A stretch of 64,000 nucleotides of DNA from Brachybacterium sillae (GTDB lineage Bacteria; Actinomycetota; Actinomycetes; Actinomycetales; Dermabacteraceae), in contig NZ_JAFEUW010000001.1 of the NCBI RefSeq assembly GCF_025028335.1, positions 2,480,001 through 2,544,000 on the forward strand, in the 5' to 3' direction. The position numbers and the translations under genes are program-made. How positions within the stretch are numbered: the first letter of the stretch is position 1; every line of letters begins with the position of its first letter. The notes under the pieces were generated by a model. The model did no database searches and was not told the DNA's origin. It was given only the letters and a program-made list of their open reading frames with translations. Shown in pieces: positions 58,363 through 64,000 of the stretch.

Positions 58363-58914
58363 ATGTCCCACCCTGTGCTGCGCGTCGGCTTCGTGCCCGG
58401 TGTCGAACCCGACCGGTTCCTGCGACGCTGGCGCACGGGACGCCGACCGGCCCGTCTGGAGCTGTTGCCGGTGGCGTGGAGCCGCCAGGAGGAGGCCCTC
58501 GTCGGCGGGGAGGTCGACATGGTCTTCGCGCGCCTGCCCCTGAACAGCCCCGAGCCCCTGCATGTGGTGCCGTTGTGGGAGGAGCGGCCCGTGGTGGTCG
58601 TCGCCCGAGACAACGTGCTGACCGTCCTCGATGACCTCGGTGCGGATGACCTCACCGAGGAGGTCGAGATCCCCGCCCAGTCCCTCGATGACGCCGCGGA
58701 CCGCATCGCCGTGGTCGCCACCGGCGTCGGGTATGCGCCGATGCCGATGTCGCTGGCGCGGCTGCACCACCGCAAGGACACCGAGCATCGGGTGCTGCGC
58801 GACGCGAAACCGACCCGCGTCGCCCTGGTGTGGCCTCGGGAGGCCGACGACCCGATCCGGCAGGAGTTCGTCGGGGTGGTGCGGGGTCGCACGGCCCGCT
58901 CCTCCCGCAGCTGA
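58363..58914 (+). CDS. Stand-alone LysR substrate-binding domain protein
   Basis: A 183-residue protein that corresponds to the ligand-binding half of LysR regulators without an HTH. LRVGFVPGVEPDRFLRRWRT resembles the start of such domains, EEALVGGEVDMVFARLPLNS the hinge strand, and VVATGVGYAPMPMSLARLHH the second lobe. The start is fixed by a TACGCT box 6 nt upstream, and there is no upstream reading frame encoding a DNA-binding domain. Such free domains are frequent in actinobacteria and their role is unknown. Confidence 0.82.
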   Translation: MSHPVLRVGFVPGVEPDRFLRRWRTGRRPARLELLPVAWSRQEEALVGGEVDMVFARLPLNSPEPLHVVPLWEERPVVVVARDNVLTVLDDLGADDLTEEVEIPAQSLDDAADRIAVVATGVGYAPMPMSLARLHHRKDTEHRVLRDAKPTRVALVWPREADDPIRQEFVGVVRGRTARSSRS

Positions 58915-58954
58915 ACAGGGCTGTTCGGCCCGGGGGCGCCGGTGCTCCTCTGCC

Positions 58955-58960
58955 TACGAT
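58955..58960 (+). promoter_or_regulatory. -10 box, leaderless promoter of the hemD-like gene
   Basis: TACGAT ends 6 nt before the ATG at 58967. Confidence 0.6.
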
Positions 58961-58966
58961 GGTCGG

Positions 58967-59797
58967 ATGAGCCCCGACGCCCCACGCCTCGCCCTCGCCG
59001 GTCTGCGCATCGGTGTCACCAGCCACCGTCGTGCCGAGGACCTCATCACCGCTCTGGAACGGCAGGGTGCGGAGGTGCTGCACGCCGCCACCATGCAGAT
59101 CGTCCCGGTCGAGGACGATGCCGAGCTGATCGCCGAGACGGAGCGGATGCTCGCCGCCGATCCCCGTGTGCTGCTGGTGACCACCGGCCAGGGGTTCCGC
59201 GACTGGCTGGCCGCTCTGCCGTCTCCGCTGCGGGACCGCACCGAGGTGCAGATCCGCAGCAGCCGCCTGTTCTGCCGCGGGGCGAAGGCCCGCGGCGCGG
59301 TCGCCGGTGCCGGTTTCGGTTCCTGGCCCGCCGCACCGGGGGAGACCACACAGTCGCTGGTGGACCTGGCGCTCCAGGCCGGGGTGGCGCACGAGCCCGT
59401 CGCCCTGCAGCGCCACGGGTGGCTCGACCCGGTGCAGGTGGAGCGGTTGCGGGCGGCAGGCTGCAGCCTGCACGTCGTCCAGCCGTACCGGTGGGTGCCC
59501 GGCCCGGACCCGGCGGCTGTCGACGCCCTGATCGACGAGGTGCTCGCAGACCGTCTCGATGCCCTCACCTTCACCGCCGCCCCCGCCGTGGACGCCCTGG
59601 GGGAGGCGGCGGATCGTCGCGGGCTGCGCGGGGACCTGCTCGAGGCTTTGCGTTCCGGCCGCTGCCGGGCGGTCGCGGTGGGCCATGTCACCGCTCAGCC
59701 GCTGCAGGCCGCCGGTATCACCCCGATCACCCCGGAGCGGGAGCGCATGGGGGCGATGGTGAAGCGCATGATCGAGGTGCTCGGCGCCCCGGGGTGA
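58967..59797 (+). CDS. Uroporphyrinogen-III synthase-like protein
   Basis: A 276-residue two-domain HemD-fold protein: LRIGVTSHRRAEDLITALER, then VLLVTTGQGFRDWLAALPS, RLFCRGAKARGAVAGAGF, the second domain with PYRWVPGPDPAAVDALIDEV, ALTFTAAPAVDALGEAA and RAVAVGHVTAQPLQAAGITP. HemD closes the tetrapyrrole ring in heme and siroheme synthesis, but no other heme gene is near, and similar domains occur as uroporphyrinogen-III synthase-like regulators. No HTH is attached here. The function is therefore likely but not certain. Confidence 0.8.
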   Translation: MSPDAPRLALAGLRIGVTSHRRAEDLITALERQGAEVLHAATMQIVPVEDDAELIAETERMLAADPRVLLVTTGQGFRDWLAALPSPLRDRTEVQIRSSRLFCRGAKARGAVAGAGFGSWPAAPGETTQSLVDLALQAGVAHEPVALQRHGWLDPVQVERLRAAGCSLHVVQPYRWVPGPDPAAVDALIDEVLADRLDALTFTAAPAVDALGEAADRRGLRGDLLEALRSGRCRAVAVGHVTAQPLQAAGITPITPERERMGAMVKRMIEVLGAPG

Positions 59798-59908
59798 GGC
59801 ACGGGCAGCGCCGCGCCGCGTCAGCGGCCGCCGCCACCGACGTAGATTCGTGTCGCACGACGCGGCCTCGGGCCGCACCCCCGTTCGACCACTCGAAGGA
59901 GCCGACCG

Positions 59909-60382
59909 ATGACCGACCGCATGAACGTCGAGAGCTTCAACCTCGACCACCGCGCCGTGCGCGCCCCGTACGTGCGGATCGCCGACCGCAAGCAGCTGAC
60001 CGGCGGGGACGTGCTCACCAAGATCGACGTCCGTTTCACCCAGCCGAATACCGCGCATCTGGAGTCCGAGACGGTGCATTCGCTGGAGCATCTGATGGCG
60101 GAGCTGCTGCGCAACCACACCGACGCCGTCATCGACGTCTCGCCGATGGGGTGCCGCACCGGGTTCTACGCGCTGCTGCTGGGTGAGGTGACCACGGAGG
60201 ATTTCGCCCCGCTGCTGGAGGCGACGCTGCGGGACGTGCTCGATGCCACCGAGGTGCCCGCCGCGAACGAGGTGCAGTGCGGCTGGGGCGCCCACCACAC
60301 CCTGGAGGGGGCGCAGGCCGCCGCGCGTGAGTTCCTCGCCCAGCGTGACCAGTGGCTCGAGGTGTTCCCCGCAGACAACTGA
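59909..60382 (+). CDS. luxS: S-ribosylhomocysteine lyase
   Basis: Splits S-ribosylhomocysteine into homocysteine and DPD, the precursor of autoinducer-2. The 157 residues contain the metal ligands His57 and His61 (HSLEHLM) and Cys124 ([13 protein letters not shown]), and the catalytic Cys82 in [13 protein letters not shown] lies 8 nt before the ATG at 59909; TAGATT at 59842-59847 is a possible -10 box. Pfs, the enzyme that feeds it, is not in this window. Together with metY it places two homocysteine-forming enzymes within 5 kb. Confidence 0.97.
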   Translation: MTDRMNVESFNLDHRAVRAPYVRIADRKQLTGGDVLTKIDVRFTQPNTAHLESETVHSLEHLMAELLRNHTDAVIDVSPMGCRTGFYALLLGEVTTEDFAPLLEATLRDVLDATEVPAANEVQCGWGAHHTLEGAQAAAREFLAQRDQWLEVFPADN

Positions 60383-60413
60383 CCGCGCCGCCCGGGGCGC
60401 CCCGGTGGGGGAC

Positions 60414-62549
60414 TCAACCCCGGGCGGCCTCCGCGGCGCTGATCTCCTGCCGTACCGCGCCGAGCAGCCGGGCGGTGCGCTCATCGGCGGCGAGGTCCTC
60501 CAGCATCACCGGGCGGCCGCCGCTGTCCCCGAGGGGGATGCGCCAGTTCGGGTACTCCTCGTCGGTGCCCGGCTGGTTCTGCATCCGCCGCTCACCGACG
60601 CAGTCCACCAGCGACACCCCGAGCAGCAGGGACGGGGCGGCGGCCAGATGCCGGTGCAACGCGATGATGGTCTCCTCCTCGCCGGCGCCGTCGGTCAGCA
60701 GACCCTCGGCCCGCACCGCGTCGAGCATGCGCTCCTGGGCGGCGCGATCGGCGGCGGCCTCCTCCTCGACGTCCCGTTCCAGGAGTCCCAGCTCGTGCCG
60801 CACCCGCACATGGTCCCCGGCCAGGTATCCGGCGGTCGGCGGCAGATCGTGGGTGTTCACGCTCGCCAGGCACAGTCGGCGGTACTGCGACGGAGGCAGC
60901 GGCCGCCCCTCGGAGTCGTTCTCGAACCACAGGATCGACGTGCCGAGGATCCCGCGGTCCGCGAGGTACTCCCGCACCCACGGCTCGAAGGTGCCGAGGT
61001 CCTCACCGATGACGATGGTGCCGGAGCGCTGCGCCTCCAGCGCGAGGATCCCCACCATCGCCGCATGGTCGCCGTACACGTAGGTGCCGTCGGTGGGCGA
61101 GTTGCCCTCCGGGATCCACCACAGACGGAACAACCCCAGCACATGGTCGATCCGCAGCGCCCCCGCATGCCGCATCAGGGAGCGCAGCATGTCCCGCCAC
61201 GGCCGGTACCCGGCGCGGCGCAGACCCTCGGGATGCCACGGCGGCTGGTCCCAGTTCTGGCCCTGCTGGTTGTACTGGTCCGGCGGGGCGCCGACGCCGA
61301 CGCCCTGCACCAGGGCGCCGCGCAGCATCCACGCATCGGCGCTGGTCTGCTCCACCCCGACGGCGAGGTCATGCATGATGCCGATCCGCATGCCGGCGGC
61401 CCGCGCGGCCGCCTGCGCCCCGCGCATCTGCTCATCCAGGAGGAACTGCACCCACGCGTGGTAGCGGATCCGCTCCGGGTGGTCGCGCCGGGCGGCATCG
61501 ACGACCGCATCCTCCAGGTCGCGCAGCGATGCCGGGTCCGTCACCCGCAGCCCCTCGGCGACGGTGCACCAGGTGGCGAAGTCCTCCAGGCCCTTCCCCT
61601 CGCGTCGGCGGTAGGCCTCGAACAGGGCCTCCCGTGCCGGGTCCATCCCCCGTGCGTACAGCTCCTCCAGGGCGGCGCGCTTCGCCTCCAGCACCGGATC
61701 GCGCTCCAGCAGCCGGCCGTCCGCGTTCGCGGCGCGGGCCTCCTCGGCCAGCAGACCGAACCGCTGCCGGGCGAACTCCGGCAGGTCCCGGTACTCCGGG
61801 ACATCCTCGATGCGCAGGTAGATCGGGTCGGTGAACCGCCGGGTCACCGGCAGGTACGGGGAGGGCTCCACCGGCGGTGCCGGGTAGGAGGCGTGCAGCG
61901 GATTCACCAACAGGAAGTCCGCGTCGTGATGGGCACCGGTGAGGGTGGCGAGGTCGCGCAGATCCCCGAGGTCGCCCAGCCCCCAGGAGCGTCGCGACCG
62001 CACCGAGTACAGCTGCGCCTGCACCCCCATCGCGCGGTGCGCACCGAGCGCCTCCACCGTGGTCAGCCGCGCCGGCGTCACCACCAGGTCGGCCTCCACG
62101 TCACCGCGCTCGGTGCGGGCCACCACCCGGTGCCAGCCCAGCGGCATCCCCACCGGCAGGCGGAACGACGCCTGTCCGAACCAGGCGCCCTCGACCTCCT
62201 GCGGCGGGGTGTCGTCCTGCACCTGCTGCAGGTCGGCCCGGGTCCCGTCCTCCCACACCACGTGCACCGTCACGGCGCTGCCGTGGGGCACGTGCACGGG
62301 GAGGGTGCTCTCGCGGTCCTGCCGCGACACCGTGATCTCCGGCAGAGTGCGCAGCCAGGCTTCGCGGTGCCGCTCGGTGCGGATGCGGGTGATGTCGGTG
62401 GAGTCGCGCACGTCATGGCCCAGAGCGGCCAGCACCTTCAGCAGCGTCTGCTCCGACACCTCCTTGCGGGTGCCGTCCCAGCCCCAGTAGTCGGTGCCGA
62501 CTCCGAGGTCGCGGGCGAGGTCACGCAGGGCGCGGGGATCCACAGACAT
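60414..62549 (-). CDS. malQ: 4-alpha-glucanotransferase (amylomaltase, GH77)
   Basis: Transfers alpha-1,4-glucan segments between maltodextrins, with release of glucose. It has 711 residues: an N-terminal extension (1-165) typical of the long actinobacterial form, then the GH77 barrel with VQAQLYSVRSRRSWGLGDLG, NPLHASYPAPPVEPSPYLP, RIDHVLGLFRLWWIP (catalytic Asp), VIGEDLGTFEPWVRE (Glu) and VNTHDLPP. The ATG at 62549 is preferred because TACGAT lies 6 nt upstream. It is transcribed toward luxS; no other maltodextrin gene is adjacent. Confidence 0.95.
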   Translation of the reverse strand: MSVDPRALRDLARDLGVGTDYWGWDGTRKEVSEQTLLKVLAALGHDVRDSTDITRIRTERHREAWLRTLPEITVSRQDRESTLPVHVPHGSAVTVHVVWEDGTRADLQQVQDDTPPQEVEGAWFGQASFRLPVGMPLGWHRVVARTERGDVEADLVVTPARLTTVEALGAHRAMGVQAQLYSVRSRRSWGLGDLGDLRDLATLTGAHHDADFLLVNPLHASYPAPPVEPSPYLPVTRRFTDPIYLRIEDVPEYRDLPEFARQRFGLLAEEARAANADGRLLERDPVLEAKRAALEELYARGMDPAREALFEAYRRREGKGLEDFATWCTVAEGLRVTDPASLRDLEDAVVDAARRDHPERIRYHAWVQFLLDEQMRGAQAAARAAGMRIGIMHDLAVGVEQTSADAWMLRGALVQGVGVGAPPDQYNQQGQNWDQPPWHPEGLRRAGYRPWRDMLRSLMRHAGALRIDHVLGLFRLWWIPEGNSPTDGTYVYGDHAAMVGILALEAQRSGTIVIGEDLGTFEPWVREYLADRGILGTSILWFENDSEGRPLPPSQYRRLCLASVNTHDLPPTAGYLAGDHVRVRHELGLLERDVEEEAAADRAAQERMLDAVRAEGLLTDGAGEEETIIALHRHLAAAPSLLLGVSLVDCVGERRMQNQPGTDEEYPNWRIPLGDSGGRPVMLEDLAADERTARLLGAVRQEISAAEAARG

Positions 62550-62555
62550 GGGCAC

Positions 62556-62561
62556 ATCGTA
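62556..62561 (-). promoter_or_regulatory. -10 box, leaderless promoter of malQ
   Basis: TACGAT on the minus strand ends 6 nt before the ATG at 62549. Confidence 0.6.
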
Positions 62562-62675
62562 TCGGCGGGCGCCACACTCCAGACCCCCAGGAGCACCGGT
62601 CCGTGACCCACGCGGCCGCGACCCGGGAAGGCCGGGGGCGCCGACACCACGGCCATGCCCGACACCCTGCGGAGG

Positions 62676-64000
62676 TCACGGCCAGCTGGGCAGCCACATC
62701 CTCCACTGCCACTGTGACTGGTCGATCACCTGGCCCGTCCAGATCGGCCAGAAGAACGCCGAGACGAGCACCATCAGCGTCAGCAGGGACCCCACCACCA
62801 GCGCCCCGGCCAGGCGGCGATCCGACGACGCTTGCGGCGGCCCCAGCACCAGACCCAGCACATACACCAGGCACAGGATCAGGAACGGCTCGAACACCAC
62901 CGCGTAGAAGGTGAACACCGTGCGATCGAGGTACAGGAACCATGGGGCATAGCCCGCGACCACCCCGGCCAGGGCCGCTGCGGGGCGGCCGTCGCGCCGC
63001 ACGATCGCCGCGATCAGCGCGACCAGAAGGCAGACGGTGCCCAGCCACCAGATCGCCGGATTCCCCAGCGCCACCACCTGGGCCGCGCACTTGGCGACCT
63101 GGCATCCGGCCTGCCCGTAGTCGAATTCGCGGTAGTAGAAGTTCGTCGGACGGATCTGCAGCAGCCAGCCCACCGGGCTCGCCTCATACGGGTGCTCCGC
63201 ATCCAACGAGACGTGGAACTCGTAGGCACTGGCGTGATAGTGCCACAGGGAGCGCAGGGCCCCCAGCACGGGACCCGACTCCGGCGCCTCGGTGCGCCAC
63301 CACCGCCGGCCGTAACCCTTATCGGTCGCGAACCATCCGGCCCACGAGGCGATGTACGTCAGCAGGGCACCACCGACCATCGCCACGAACGCGGGGATCG
63401 CGTCGCGCACCAGGCCCGCCAGGAACCAGTGACGCTCACCGACAGCGCGACGCGCCGCCCAGTCCCACACCACGGTGAGGATGCCGAACACCGCCAGGAC
63501 ATACAGCCCCGACCACTTCACCCCGCACGCCAGGCCCAGCAGCACGCCGGCGGTCAGACGCCACGGCCGCAGGCCCCCGGCCACCCCGAGCGCGGACCCG
63601 TCGAGGCCCCGTGCCACCTGCTGCACCAGGCGTTCTCGAAACGCGTCGCGATCCAGCAGCAGGCAGCCGAACGCCGCCAGCACGAAGACCATCAGGACCA
63701 GATCCAGGAGGGACGTGCGGGATTCCACCAGGTGCAGGCCGTCGATCGCCAGCAACAGACCCGCCATCGCCCCGAGCGCCGTGGAGCGCAGCAGCCGCCG
63801 ACCGATCCGCGCCAGCATCAGCACCGAGAGGGAGCCGAGCACCGCGACCGACAGCCGCCATCCCCAGGAGGAGTCCGCTCCCAGCAGTGCCATGCCCGCG
63901 CCGATCACCCACTTGCCGACCGGCGGGTGCACCACGTAGGCGCCCTCCGGCAGGTAGGTGTCGACCCGTCCGGCCTCGAACGCCGGGTTCGGCTCCTCCG
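62676..64000 (-). CDS. Dolichyl-phosphate-mannose-type protein O-mannosyltransferase (partial)
   Basis: C-terminal 441 codons of a GT39/PMT membrane enzyme; the N-terminus lies beyond the right edge. It transfers mannose from polyprenyl-phosphate-mannose to exported proteins. Visible parts are VDTYLPEGAYVVHPPVGKWV (start of the conserved luminal loop), LLLAIDGLHLVESRTSLLDL, LRPWRLTAGVLLGLACGVKW, HYHASAYEFHVSLDAEHPYE and SPVGWLLQIRPTNFYYREFD, then several membrane helices to the stop at 62676. The frame runs open to the edge. A function in cell-surface glycoprotein synthesis is well supported by family. Confidence 0.93.
   Translation of the reverse strand, partial: EEPNPAFEAGRVDTYLPEGAYVVHPPVGKWVIGAGMALLGADSSWGWRLSVAVLGSLSVLMLARIGRRLLRSTALGAMAGLLLAIDGLHLVESRTSLLDLVLMVFVLAAFGCLLLDRDAFRERLVQQVARGLDGSALGVAGGLRPWRLTAGVLLGLACGVKWSGLYVLAVFGILTVVWDWAARRAVGERHWFLAGLVRDAIPAFVAMVGGALLTYIASWAGWFATDKGYGRRWWRTEAPESGPVLGALRSLWHYHASAYEFHVSLDAEHPYEASPVGWLLQIRPTNFYYREFDYGQAGCQVAKCAAQVVALGNPAIWWLGTVCLLVALIAAIVRRDGRPAAALAGVVAGYAPWFLYLDRTVFTFYAVVFEPFLILCLVYVLGLVLGPPQASSDRRLAGALVVGSLLTLMVLVSAFFWPIWTGQVIDQSQWQWRMWLPSWP

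Overview
The window is about 64 kb of very GC-rich, gene-dense DNA from an actinomycete. The evidence is the gene content (Lsr2, ClpC, DUF3180, a Rossmann/DUF2520 protein next to panC, a Rv2747-type ArgA), gene orders shared with Mycobacterium, and many mRNAs that look leaderless (a TANNNT -10 box ending 6-7 nt before the start codon). luxS, yefM-yoeB, mqo-lutABC and a malQ/Pmt neighbourhood would fit a Micrococcales lineage such as Brachybacterium and other Dermabacteraceae; that placement is inference, not proof.

Layout. 1-1.4 kb: 5' end of leuS on the minus strand behind a candidate leucine attenuator, a small Cys protein, and panD. 1.46-7.15 kb: an overlapping plus-strand operon of a DEAD-box helicase, sdaA (serine deaminase) and three tandem paralogous HTH proteins of unknown function. 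7.2-17.2 kb: acs, a LacI-type regulator, a holin-like membrane protein, cysS, rlmB, a DUF4032 protein, an MsmK/UgpC-type ATPase and def. 17.3-32.9 kb: an EcsC-like protein, ppa, then the conserved actinobacterial block dacB-tilS-hpt-ftsH-folE-folP-folBK-DUF3180, two PH-domain membrane proteins, DUF2520-panC, lysS and lsr2. 33-40.1 kb: minus-strand mqo-lutA-lutB-lutC-epimerase, a broken alpha-L-fucosidase and a frameshifted small membrane protein, all lying between lsr2 and clpC. 40.3-48.5 kb: clpC, DedA, argA, mutY, mscL, a SAF-domain protein, an FmdB zinc ribbon (Ruc-like), 5-FCL and rimJ. 48.5-52.8 kb: small membrane proteins, a broken PLP amino-acid deaminase/racemase, a sugar-lactone oxidase and an inositol monophosphatase. 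52.9-55.4 kb: tRNA-Ala(CGC) and a short accessory region with a 23-bp inverted repeat, a broken glutaminyl cyclotransferase and the YefM-YoeB toxin-antitoxin pair, bounded by a 44-bp imperfect direct repeat of the metY 3' end. 55.4-64 kb: metY, a hydrolase, a methyltransferase, a LysR-type ligand domain, a HemD-like protein, luxS, malQ and the 3' part of a protein O-mannosyltransferase.

Functional themes are folate and pantothenate synthesis with tRNA charging and modification, proteolysis (FtsH, ClpC), pyruvate-centred carbon entry (serine by SdaA, lactate by LutABC, malate by Mqo, acetate by Acs), and sulfur amino-acid metabolism (MetY, LuxS). Four loci are visibly degraded, and all five frameshifts located in them are single-base losses, mostly in G runs, whereas the roughly 60 other genes are intact. 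The most novel-looking items are the three-paralogue HTH cassette behind sdaA, the leuS leader-peptide attenuator, and the yefM-yoeB module between diverged copies of the metY end.
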